6,073 nucleotides of DNA. Source: Saprospiraceae bacterium (lineage in GTDB: Bacteria; Bacteroidota; Bacteroidia; Chitinophagales; Saprospiraceae). The notes below the pieces were generated by a model that did no database searches, was not told the origin of the DNA, and was given only the letters and a program-made list of their open reading frames with translations. Location of the stretch: contig CANETR010000144.1 in NCBI GenBank assembly GCA_947441325.1, positions 1 to 6,073 of the forward strand. Reading direction: 5' to 3'. A program made the translations under genes and the position numbers. Shown one piece after another: positions 1 through 5,721 of this stretch (the stretch's first letter is position 1; each line of letters begins with the position of its first letter).

Positions 1-16
1 CCCGATAGCTATCGGG
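1..16. terminator. perfect 16-bp palindrome at the end of the glycerophosphodiesterase gene, probable terminator stem or repeat
   Basis: CCCGATAGCTATCGGG reads identically on both strands (8-bp arms, no spacer). The stop codon of the minus-strand glycerophosphodiesterase (TAG, 11 to 9) and its last codons lie inside it. As RNA it would fold with a few central bases as loop and a G+C-rich base. On the plus strand it is followed by a moderately T-rich stretch (ATTTCCTCTT); the minus-strand downstream side lies outside the window, so a T-tract for the gene itself cannot be seen. From memory, palindromes of this wording are frequent between genes in Bacteroidota, so it may be a dispersed palindromic repeat as much as a terminator. 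Confidence 0.5.
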
Positions 17-917
17 ATTTCCTCTTCAATACCCTCTCCGGATAATCCGAAATAATCCCATCAACACCCATTTTTAGGATTTTTTCAATATCGGCTCCTT
101 CATTTACGGTCCATGGTATAAGCTTCATGTCTTGTTTTTTGACCCATTCGAGCAGATTTGCATCGATGAGTTTGAAATAGGGACTGTAGATTTGTGGCTT
201 AAAACCTAGTTTGTCGAGGTTTTCCTGCGGACTTAGATTGTTTTCGACCAGCATAGCCAGGGGAATTTCGGGAGCAAGTTTGTGGCAGATGCGCAGGGTT
301 TCCCAATCGAAGGATTGAAGATTGCAGTGTTTTTCAATTTGTTTTTCTTTAATAACTTTCAACACCAATTTGCAAAATTCGTTTACCGGAGGACAATAAA
401 TGCCATCATATTCTGGTTGTCGCTTAATTTCTATATTGAAATGGGGGAGTGGCTTATTGTTGTTTTTGCAATAGGATTTTACCGAATCGATCATTTCGGA
501 GAGTGAAGGCTTGTAAACCCACATCAGTTCTTGATTTGGGAAACGCGGATGAGGGAGGGATCCGCAATCATATTTTTTCAACGCTTGATAGCTCATCCCA
601 TAAATATTGAATTCCTTTTCCTTCGATTCTATGATTCTTTTGCCATCGAGATCGCTGCAAAATTCATGTGAAAGCCAGGGTTCGTGAGAGATAACCACAA
701 TGCCATCCTTTGTGACAGCCAAATCCAGTTCAAGTGTTGTTACACCTAGTTCGAGTGCTTTTATAAAAGCAGGAATGGAGTTTTCGGGCATGAGGCCACG
801 GCAGCCGCGGTGCCCCTGAATATCTATATTTGAGCTCATTTTATTTGTCCCGGATTTTTTAATACTATAGCAACTGTTTAATAAAACAAGCATAATTATA
901 AAAATAATACTTCGCAT
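9..917 (-). CDS. glycerophosphodiester phosphodiesterase family lipoprotein
   Basis: Hydrolyses glycerophosphodiesters to an alcohol and sn-glycerol 3-phosphate; expected on the periplasmic side, anchored by a lipid. I chose the ATG at 917 (302 aa): it gives a clean lipoprotein signal, MRSIIFIIMLVLLNSC, with the lipid-modified Cys at 16. An upstream in-frame ATG at 944 would add nine hydrophilic residues before that signal. Family hallmarks, numbered from the 917 start: HRG at 36-38 (catalytic His and Arg), PENS at 44-47, the ELD metal ligands (Glu63, Asp65), SHEP with the second catalytic His at 78, NIEIK with Glu163, QSFD at 201-204, WTVN at 269-272 and the closing GVDGIISDYP motif at 284-293. 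All key residues are present, so the enzyme should be active. Mature length (~287 aa) fits the periplasmic GlpQ-like group better than the short cytoplasmic UgpQ group. It is transcribed alone, divergently from the next gene. Family is certain; natural substrate is not. Confidence 0.93.
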   Translation of the reverse strand: MRSIIFIIMLVLLNSCYSIKKSGTNKMSSNIDIQGHRGCRGLMPENSIPAFIKALELGVTTLELDLAVTKDGIVVISHEPWLSHEFCSDLDGKRIIESKEKEFNIYGMSYQALKKYDCGSLPHPRFPNQELMWVYKPSLSEMIDSVKSYCKNNNKPLPHFNIEIKRQPEYDGIYCPPVNEFCKLVLKVIKEKQIEKHCNLQSFDWETLRICHKLAPEIPLAMLVENNLSPQENLDKLGFKPQIYSPYFKLIDANLLEWVKKQDMKLIPWTVNEGADIEKILKMGVDGIISDYPERVLKRKSR

Positions 918-931
918 TTTATGATGGGTTA

Positions 932-968
932 TTGATTCTACCATTAAATTTTTATCTTGCGAAAGTTA
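932..968. promoter_or_regulatory. candidate back-to-back divergent promoter elements
   Basis: This lies in the 95-bp gap between two divergent genes. On the plus strand, TTG at 932-934 is followed 18 bp later by TATCTTGC (953-960), an imperfect match to the Bacteroidota -7 consensus TAnnTTTG. Directly adjacent on the minus strand, TAACTTTC (968 to 961) matches the same consensus at seven of eight positions, but no TTG stands at a suitable distance upstream. Predicted leaders would be roughly 40-50 nt on each side. Both matches are imperfect, so this is a suggestion only. Confidence 0.3.
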
Positions 969-1012
969 AGCACTAAATACATTTTAGATTATAAATCAAG
1001 GATTATTAAATC

Positions 1013-2092
1013 ATGAAATCTTTTTTCATAACAATCAGCATTTTATTTGCTACCCTCAGCTTTGCGCAGACCGATGCTACAACCACGCTGAGTACAATGC
1101 TTTTGGACAGTGAAATTTCCCTGAATCAAAAAAATAAAAAAACATATTCAAATACTGTAAATCTTGAAATTCCCCTTGAATTTTGGAATCAGTTTGAGCG
1201 GATTGATGCTGTTTTTATCTCGGCTTGGTCGGGCTCGGGAACTGTGGGGAAGGCTCATTATGAGAAAGATATAAAAAAAATGGATTCCAATTTTAGTGCA
1301 AACCCATTGCTTTATTTTGCGGAAAAGTCTCCTGGATTTTTTACTTATCCCCGGCAGCAAAGCGGCTTTGGTACAGAGCTGGTTATTATTGAAGGTAAGT
1401 CTGACAGTCTTTGCTTGAATCGATATAAAAAAGCCAAAATAGCCCCCAAGGGTATTTACACCTGCATGATCGAAAGATTTGTTTCCACAACTCCGGTCAA
1501 TTTTTTTTATCGCTATGCGCTCCCGAAACAATATTACGCTGGGGGAAAAAGTCCAAAATTGCAGCTAATGCTGCGTTGCAGTTCAAAAAAAGATACTGTA
1601 AAACTTGATACAAAAATTGCCATTACAGTAATGGGCAAAAGGAAGGAGGCAGTCAGGGAATTTGCGATGCATGATTTCTTAAAAACTGCAGTATTGAATG
1701 GACTTAGAGCTGATGCCATGCCTATGAATCACGCTCGTTGGATTTTGGAAAATCCCAAAGTGTTCTTTGTGAAAAAATGTCAGATCTGCTCAGCTGTTCA
1801 AGCTGCTTTTGAGGAATACATTAAAACCTATCAGGCCTTAGCCACAAAAATTGATCAGAAACAACTTGATGCAATTGTATTGGGAAAAGTGGAGGAAAAA
1901 CAGATTGTACTCTCGAGAATTATAAATACGTACACTGAGAAACATATTGAATTCTTGAATTTAAGCCCTAAAGAAAAATCTAAGTTGCAATCAAATTTGG
2001 AAGATGCCCGAAAATCAGGGATGACGCTAAAACCAGAAACATTTGGTACTTTTTGCCCAAGCTGCGATGGGGCCTGCGGGATTAAGAAATAA
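1013..2092 (+). CDS. exported protein of unknown function with CxxC and C-terminal CPSCDGAC motifs
   Basis: Not recognised as a named family. The 359-aa product starts with a signal peptide (MKSFFITISILFATLSFA, predicted cleavage after Ala18 before Gln19), so the mature protein should be periplasmic or secreted. Residues ~48-210 look beta-rich, including a W-S-G-S-G-T turn at 72-77, FFTYPRQQSGFGTELVI at 109-125 and FFYRYALP at 164-171. Residues ~212-340 look largely alpha-helical and charged. Two cysteine clusters stand out: CQIC at 256-259, and CPSCDGAC at 348-355 only four residues from the C-terminus. Together they give five cysteines that could bind a metal or form disulfides; there is no CxxCH, so c-type haem is not indicated. 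Other Cys are at 134, 151 and 189. The start codon is the first residue of the signal peptide; no Shine-Dalgarno site is visible. The stop is 12 bp before the next gene, suggesting cotranscription. Confidence 0.88.
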   Translation: MKSFFITISILFATLSFAQTDATTTLSTMLLDSEISLNQKNKKTYSNTVNLEIPLEFWNQFERIDAVFISAWSGSGTVGKAHYEKDIKKMDSNFSANPLLYFAEKSPGFFTYPRQQSGFGTELVIIEGKSDSLCLNRYKKAKIAPKGIYTCMIERFVSTTPVNFFYRYALPKQYYAGGKSPKLQLMLRCSSKKDTVKLDTKIAITVMGKRKEAVREFAMHDFLKTAVLNGLRADAMPMNHARWILENPKVFFVKKCQICSAVQAAFEEYIKTYQALATKIDQKQLDAIVLGKVEEKQIVLSRIINTYTEKHIEFLNLSPKEKSKLQSNLEDARKSGMTLKPETFGTFCPSCDGACGIKK

Positions 2093-2104
2093 AGCAAAAA
2101 AGAA

Positions 2105-3151
2105 GTGGACAAAGACTCTTTTTACAGTCTGATAAAAAGCGGACAAGCTGAAAATTGCATGATTGCTTTAGAAATTGCAAAAGCAATGGCTCGAGAAGAC
2201 AGGTTCTTTGTCGATTTTAAAATTGCGCTCGATTTGGCCATAAAATATTCGGGTTTTGAATATCGCGATGATATCAAGACACATTTTTTACAACATCTTT
2301 CGAATGGGAATTTTAGCATTTCAAACTATAGGAAAAAATCATTTCCGTCCGAATGGTATAGCATTGCTGAACTTGTCAACAGACTTAACATAGATTATTT
2401 CAGAGCAGAAAAACTACCCGAAGGTTTTGGAATTTTTAATAAAACAAGGGAACTTAGTCTTTATCTGAGGAGCGATGCCCTTCCTGGTGAAGAAGTTGCC
2501 GGTATGCTTGCACTGGAGCAATATACAGTAGCTGCACAGAATGAACTTAGGTTAAGCCCCCTGGTAGCAGCGTCTAAAAGTATTAAGATATTGAATCTTT
2601 ACTCTGAGAGCGATTATATCTTTTTGCCGCAGGAGATTAAAAATATAGCTACACTTGAAGATTTAAAATTGAGGTCAAGTTTCGAGGGGATTTTGTTAAA
2701 AGATCTCCCTTTAAAAAGTCTCACACTTAATCTGCAGGAATCGCGCTATTCTCGTAGTCGCGAGCTTTCAACCATAAAAAGATTATTAGAAGAGGACGAG
2801 CTTCCGCTCACGCTTGAACAGATCCACATTAATTTTTTCGGAGCCGAAAGTTTTAAAAAATTCATCCGTGAAAAAGTATTCAGACTCGAAAACTTAAGCT
2901 ACCTGCATTTACACAATAATGATAGAATAGATTGGGGAATAGGCAAAGATTTGTTTGGCCTTAAAAAGTTAAAAAATGCTTACCTAAACCGTTTAAAGAA
3001 GGAAGACATAGTCTATTTTGCCGAACTGCCTGAGTTAGAAACAATTGAAATTACCTGCGATCACCATGAAAAAGATGTGGAAGAAATGCAGGAAATCCTC
3101 ATCAAAATGGGGTCAAAAATTAAAATTATTCTACTGGACCTACCATTCTAA
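2105..3151 (+). CDS. leucine-rich-repeat-like cytoplasmic protein, GTG start
   Basis: A 348-aa protein with no signal peptide or membrane segment. Residues 1-65 look helical (SFYSLIKSGQAENCMIALEI, then AIKYSGFEYRD at 45-55). From about 115 to 345 come irregular leucine-rich-like units, for example the L-x-L-x-x strands ILNLY (162-166), LEDLKLR (184-190), LKSLTLNL (203-210), LSYLHLHNN (264-272), LKNAYLNRL (289-297) and LETIEITC (311-318). LRR proteins usually bind other proteins; no enzyme motif is visible. The GTG at 2105 is the first possible start after an in-frame stop at 2090 and gives MDKDSFYSLIK; a truncated second copy just downstream begins MNLEAFYELIK from an ATG, which independently supports this start. 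An A-rich leader replaces a Shine-Dalgarno site. It is probably cotranscribed with the exported protein 12 bp upstream. The repeats are too degenerate to count securely. Confidence 0.85.
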   Translation: MDKDSFYSLIKSGQAENCMIALEIAKAMAREDRFFVDFKIALDLAIKYSGFEYRDDIKTHFLQHLSNGNFSISNYRKKSFPSEWYSIAELVNRLNIDYFRAEKLPEGFGIFNKTRELSLYLRSDALPGEEVAGMLALEQYTVAAQNELRLSPLVAASKSIKILNLYSESDYIFLPQEIKNIATLEDLKLRSSFEGILLKDLPLKSLTLNLQESRYSRSRELSTIKRLLEEDELPLTLEQIHINFFGAESFKKFIREKVFRLENLSYLHLHNNDRIDWGIGKDLFGLKKLKNAYLNRLKKEDIVYFAELPELETIEITCDHHEKDVEEMQEILIKMGSKIKIILLDLPF

Positions 3152-3153
3152 AT

Positions 3154-3195
3154 ATGAATCTGGAAGCATTCTACGAACTGATCAAATTTGCGTGA
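3154..3195 (+). pseudogene. 11-codon head of a truncated paralog of the preceding LRR-like gene
   Basis: An ATG only 2 bp after the stop of the LRR-like gene opens MNLEAFYELIKFA and then a TGA. Its first 11 residues align without gaps to the start of the intact neighbour (MDKDSFYSLIK): six identical (M, F, Y, L, I, K) and three conservative (D/N, D/E, S/A). Similarity stops after the Lys codon at 3184-3186, exactly where a repeated sequence begins (3187), and the frame ends three codons later. The simplest reading is a tandem duplicate whose remainder was removed or replaced when the repeat arrived or recombined. The stretch is short, but the position, spacing and aligned start make chance unlikely. 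It should not produce a functional protein. Confidence 0.6.
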
Positions 3196-3221
3196 AAAAT
3201 AGTCATGCTCGTCAATTTCTC
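3187..3221 (+). repeat. direct repeat, copy 1
   Basis: Runs from TTTGCGTGAAAAATAG through TCATGCTCGTCAATTTCTC. It matches copy 2 at 3519-3552 with one extra A in the A-run and one substitution (C versus A after CATGCT). It starts exactly at the break in the truncated LRR-like paralog. Confidence 0.85.
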
Positions 3222-3383
3222 CCTATAAAAGGGGATGGGTTCTACTTTCTTTGGTGTAACTACCAGACCTTTTTAATTCTTTTTTAAAACACTGATTTGG
3301 CGGTAGAAATACCAATAAACACAGATCTTCGATACCGATTATTTCCTTTCGGAAGACGGATTTCAACTAAGACAATCTTTGAG

Positions 3384-3412
3384 TTTTTTACGGAGTAAAA
3401 TACCAGTATTTT
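3384..3412. repeat. overlapping inverted repeats (alternative hairpins)
   Basis: TTTTAC (3386-3391) can pair with GTAAAA (3395-3400) across a GGA loop. AAAATAC (3397-3403) can pair with GTATTTT (3406-3412) with CA between the arms. The two stems share the AAAA at 3397-3400, so they cannot form together. Neither is followed by a T-run on the plus strand, and the pairs are mostly A-T, so stability is low. Confidence 0.5.
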
Positions 3413-3518
3413 GAGAAACAAAATCTGCGTGAATCAGTATTGTCCACTAGATCCGTGTTTAAAATATCCTTAAAATCGAAAGCTTTTTATCCTTTTCGCC
3501 TGGTTAGACCTTAGCGGC

Positions 3519-3552
3519 TTTGCGTGAAAATAGTCATGCTAGTCAATTTCTC
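3519..3552 (+). repeat. direct repeat, copy 2
   Basis: Second copy of the repeat at 3187-3221, 332 bp further on, ending 18 bp before the lpxB stop codon. Left of it the sequence continues as TTAGCGGC, whereas copy 1 is preceded by LRR-like coding sequence, so the shared segment begins at TTTGCG. To the right the copies diverge after TTTCTC. Confidence 0.85.
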
Positions 3553-3569
3553 TGAATTAAATAATTGGA

Positions 3570-4682
3570 CTACTTTTTTGATTGTAGCGCATCAATCATC
3601 AATTGCGAGACCCTAGCTGCAGCGCCCTTTTCTCCCAGCTTTTTTCTTAACGCTTCGTAGTTATGGAACATTTCTGTTCTCACTGCAGGATTCAGAATTT
3701 TTTCAACTTCTGCTTTTAGTCTTTCTCTGTTTAATTCCTTTTGAATCAGCTCCTCCACAATCTTTTTGCCCATTATGATATTGACAAGTGAGATAAAAGG
3801 AATTTTGATTATTTGCCTTACAATCCAATAGAAAAGAGGTCCGGTTTTATAACAGACTACCTGAGGAACATTAAACAGTGCAGTTTCTAATGTTGCTGTT
3901 CCTGAGGTGACAAGCGCTGCTTCGGCAGAAGAAAGTAGGGGATAGGTCTGATGTTGAAGCAGCAGTACCGATTTCTCCTCCTTGAGTATAGATTGGTAAA
4001 GGTCGATTGGAACACTGGGAGCTACTGCCACTACAAACTGATAATCGGGAAAATCAGGTACAATGGTCATCATTCTACTAAGAATGGCCTTTATTTCCTG
4101 TTTGCGACTGCCCGGTAAAAGTGCTATAATGGGTTTTTTGATAGTTGACAAAGCGGATTTGTCAATGTCTTTTTCGGCATCATCGATGATATCTAAAAGC
4201 GGGTGCCCTACATAATCTGCCTGATAAGCGTATTTAGCATAAAATTCCTTTTCGAAAGGAAGTACACAAAACATGCGGTCGACATATTTTTTTACTTTCT
4301 CCACCCTTCCTGCTCTTGTAGCCCAAATTTGTGGAGATATGAAGTAGAAGACCTTGAATCCTTTTTTCTTGGCCCATTTAGCAATTCTCAAGTTAAAACC
4401 TGAGTAATCGATGAGTACAATAGCATCGGGCTGAAAATCAAGAATATCTTTATGACAAAAACTGAAATTTCGAAAGATTTGTGGCAATTTCAATAGAACC
4501 TGCACGATGCCCATAATGGCCAGTTCACGTATATGTTTAACGATAGTCGCTCCTTCTTTCTGCATTAAATCACCACCCCAGGCCCTAATTTCTGCTTTTG
4601 GGTCATTAGTTTTGAGTGCAGCTGTAAGGCGGCTGCCATGCAAATCACCCGAAGCCTCACCGGCAATGATATAATACTTCAT
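3570..4682 (-). CDS. lpxB: lipid-A-disaccharide synthase
   Basis: Glycosyltransferase family 19 enzyme: condenses UDP-2,3-diacylglucosamine with 2,3-diacylglucosamine 1-phosphate to make the lipid A disaccharide, at the inner face of the cytoplasmic membrane. The 370-aa length is close to the E. coli enzyme (382). Hallmarks: AGEASGD at 7-13 at the very N-terminus, WGG at 35-37, IDYSGFN at 91-97, FYFISPQIW at 112-120, LPFEKEFY at 141-148, YVGHPLLD at 157-164, LLPGSRKQE at 188-196 (nucleotide-sugar half), SGTATLETAL at 260-269 and SLVNIIMGKKIVEELIQ at 298-314. A hydrophobic stretch at 283-304 fits peripheral membrane association. One small oddity is 'WAT' at 120-122, where the family commonly has 'WAW'. 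The ATG at 4682 sits directly before the conserved N-terminal motif. It follows the upstream lipoprotein gene by 9 bp, so the two are very probably cotranscribed; surE, a common lpxB neighbour in Bacteroidota, is not in the window. Confidence 0.97.
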   Translation of the reverse strand: MKYYIIAGEASGDLHGSRLTAALKTNDPKAEIRAWGGDLMQKEGATIVKHIRELAIMGIVQVLLKLPQIFRNFSFCHKDILDFQPDAIVLIDYSGFNLRIAKWAKKKGFKVFYFISPQIWATRAGRVEKVKKYVDRMFCVLPFEKEFYAKYAYQADYVGHPLLDIIDDAEKDIDKSALSTIKKPIIALLPGSRKQEIKAILSRMMTIVPDFPDYQFVVAVAPSVPIDLYQSILKEEKSVLLLQHQTYPLLSSAEAALVTSGTATLETALFNVPQVVCYKTGPLFYWIVRQIIKIPFISLVNIIMGKKIVEELIQKELNRERLKAEVEKILNPAVRTEMFHNYEALRKKLGEKGAAARVSQLMIDALQSKK

Positions 4683-4691
4683 TGGCTGCTT

Positions 4692-5186
4692 TTATTCTTT
4701 GGTCCAATTTTCGGTTTCTGTACAAAATTCCTCCATTTTCATAGAGCTGATAGCCTCTTTTCGGAGCGCTACAATTGATGTTACAGCATCTTTTCCCTCG
4801 TCAAGAAGCGAAAGGTCACAGGTAATCAAGTTTTTACCTTTCAATTCTTTAATAACATAATGGTAATACTGATCCTCATTGGAAGGCTTAAAATATAGAA
4901 TTTTTTGACCCTCTACATGGCTTGTCCAGGCGCTAAAATTATCAGTTTCGAGTGCATACAATTCACTTTTTTCCAAAACCTGAACCTCGTAACTGAAATT
5001 ATCTTTTTTTGAAATTTTAATTTTTAGCAGGGTTGCTTCCGGATCTTTATTTTTCCAGGTTCCAATTAAGGCTTCATCAATTTGTACTTTTCCAGGCTCA
5101 GCTATAGGATAATCCAAACCTAGGGGACAAGCATAAAAAGTGAACAAGATGATGCAAAATAGCGCGACTTTAATTAAGTTTTTCAT
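4692..5186 (-). CDS. small lipoprotein of unknown function, lipocalin-like start
   Basis: Not recognised as a named family. From the ATG at 5186 it is 164 aa: MKNLIKVALFCIILFTFYAC is a lipoprotein signal with the modified Cys at 20. A TTG at 5195 would add three residues (MPL) and is less likely. The mature part, beginning CPLGLDYPIAEPG, contains ALIGTWKN at about 39-46 and then alternating strands (LLKIKI, FSYEVQVL, KILYFKP, YYHYVIKEL, NLITCDL). This is a pattern of a small beta-barrel or sandwich like lipocalin-type proteins, though no conserved domain is provable by eye. The C-terminus is polar and acidic (MEEFCTETENWTKE). It lies 84 bp after the thioesterase gene and 9 bp before lpxB, so it is the lead or middle gene of the lpxB transcript. 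A role at the envelope is an inference from the lipid anchor and the neighbour. Confidence 0.82.
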   Translation of the reverse strand: MKNLIKVALFCIILFTFYACPLGLDYPIAEPGKVQIDEALIGTWKNKDPEATLLKIKISKKDNFSYEVQVLEKSELYALETDNFSAWTSHVEGQKILYFKPSNEDQYYHYVIKELKGKNLITCDLSLLDEGKDAVTSIVALRKEAISSMKMEEFCTETENWTKE

Positions 5187-5244
5187 GAGGGGCAAATTGT
5201 GCTAAGGCTACGTAGTTAAAAAGTGATTTGTAAAGCCGCTATTC

Positions 5245-5275
5245 TGAAAAGAAAAACCTTAAAACAGATCTTAGG
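5245..5275 (-). terminator. weak hairpin with T-rich tail after the thioesterase gene
   Basis: On the minus strand, CCTAA (containing the thioesterase TAA stop) can pair, with one bulge, with TTAAGG about 10 bases later (5275 to 5257). This is followed by TTTTTCTTTTC (5256 to 5246). The stem is short and A-T-rich, so it may be an attenuating or partial terminator rather than a strong one. Confidence 0.25.
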
Positions 5276-5705
5276 TATCGAGCAGTGGTTTAATTTTCAA
5301 TAGGGCTTCCTCGCTGATACTGCATACCTTTTTTGAAGAGTAGTCGAAACATAGAATGCCTGTTTTGATGAGCGCCAATTCTTTTGAATTGCTCAGATTC
5401 GTTATTTTATAGTATAAATCAAATCCGGAACGGCCGAGGTCGTCTAGTCCAACTTCAATGTGTAGCGCATCATTTAAATGGCCTTCAGACTTATACATAA
5501 CGGCAGCATCAGTCATAATGATTCCCGTACCGCCAAAGTTCATTTCAGAAAACCCAATGCTATCGAGCCACTCAACTCTTGCCTGATGCGCAAAAGTAAG
5601 TAAACGGTCATTTGAAAGATGGTTGCCATAGTTCAAATCACTGACCCTTATTTTTAACTGAGTAGAAAAAAAATAATGAGTAGGTTCTTCTAGTTTTATT
5701 CTCAT
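5271..5705 (-). CDS. acyl-CoA thioesterase-like hotdog (4HBT) protein
   Basis: Predicted to hydrolyse acyl-thioesters (CoA or ACP) in the cytoplasm. From the ATG at 5705 it is 144 aa, the normal size of a single hotdog domain. The family signature is at 20-47: RVSDLNYGNHLSND (catalytic-loop Asp23, then G27-N28-H29) followed by the long hotdog helix with HQARVEWL at 40-47. Later strands include GTGIIMTDAAVMYKSEG at 59-75, HIEVGLDDLGRSGFDLYYKI at 82-101 and ALIKTGILCFDY at 111-122. The reading frame is open for 34 more residues upstream to 5807, but that part overlaps the preceding gene, is low in domain-like sequence and would exceed the family length, so I reject it. The gene begins 16 bp after the stop of the upstream small-protein gene. 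Substrate is unknown; the D-L-N variant of the D-x-D loop is typical of the 'NYGNHLxND' subgroup. Confidence 0.9.
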   Translation of the reverse strand: MRIKLEEPTHYFFSTQLKIRVSDLNYGNHLSNDRLLTFAHQARVEWLDSIGFSEMNFGGTGIIMTDAAVMYKSEGHLNDALHIEVGLDDLGRSGFDLYYKITNLSNSKELALIKTGILCFDYSSKKVCSISEEALLKIKPLLDT

Positions 5706-5721
5706 GGGTATTATTCCGCTT

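Larger units (their letters stand above)
3196..3569. other. non-coding intergenic mosaic between convergent genes
   Basis: No credible gene is seen in this stretch between the convergent LRR-like gene and lpxB. It holds most of the two ~35-bp direct repeats and smaller repeated words. AAACACnGAT occurs three times: plus strand at 3287-3296 and 3317-3326, and minus strand at 3451-3460. TGCGTGAA occurs at 3426-3433, as well as inside both long repeats. CGG...AAATACCA occurs at 3301-3314 and 3391-3405. There are also hairpins at 3384-3412. The wording (for instance 'ctgcgtgaat' and 'gcggctttgcgtgaaa') resembles dispersed intergenic repeats that I recall from Bacteroidota and other environmental genomes. 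No strong stem plus T-run terminator for either converging gene is obvious. Confidence 0.6.

Noticed and set aside
918..944. Upstream ATG adding nine residues to the glycerophosphodiesterase
   Set aside because: The downstream ATG begins a textbook lipoprotein signal; the extra residues (MVESITHHK) would spoil it.
1148..1531. 127-codon open frame on the minus strand inside the exported-protein gene
   Set aside because: It is antisense to a gene with a clear signal peptide and motifs, has no promoter or family features, and reads as a shadow frame.
3221..3234. CCCTATAAAAGGGG as a terminator for the LRR-like gene
   Set aside because: Only a 3-bp G-C stem with no T-run directly after it.
3045..3287. 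80-codon plus-strand frame running out of the LRR-like gene into the intergenic region
   Set aside because: It overlaps the LRR-like coding sequence in another frame and is low in protein-like features; it crosses the repeat junction.
3187..3552. CRISPR array
   Set aside because: Only two copies, 332 bp apart, with no regular spacers and no cas genes.
5208..5215. CTACGTAG palindrome before the lipoprotein gene as an operator
   Set aside because: An 8-bp palindrome is expected by chance at this scale and has no second copy nearby.
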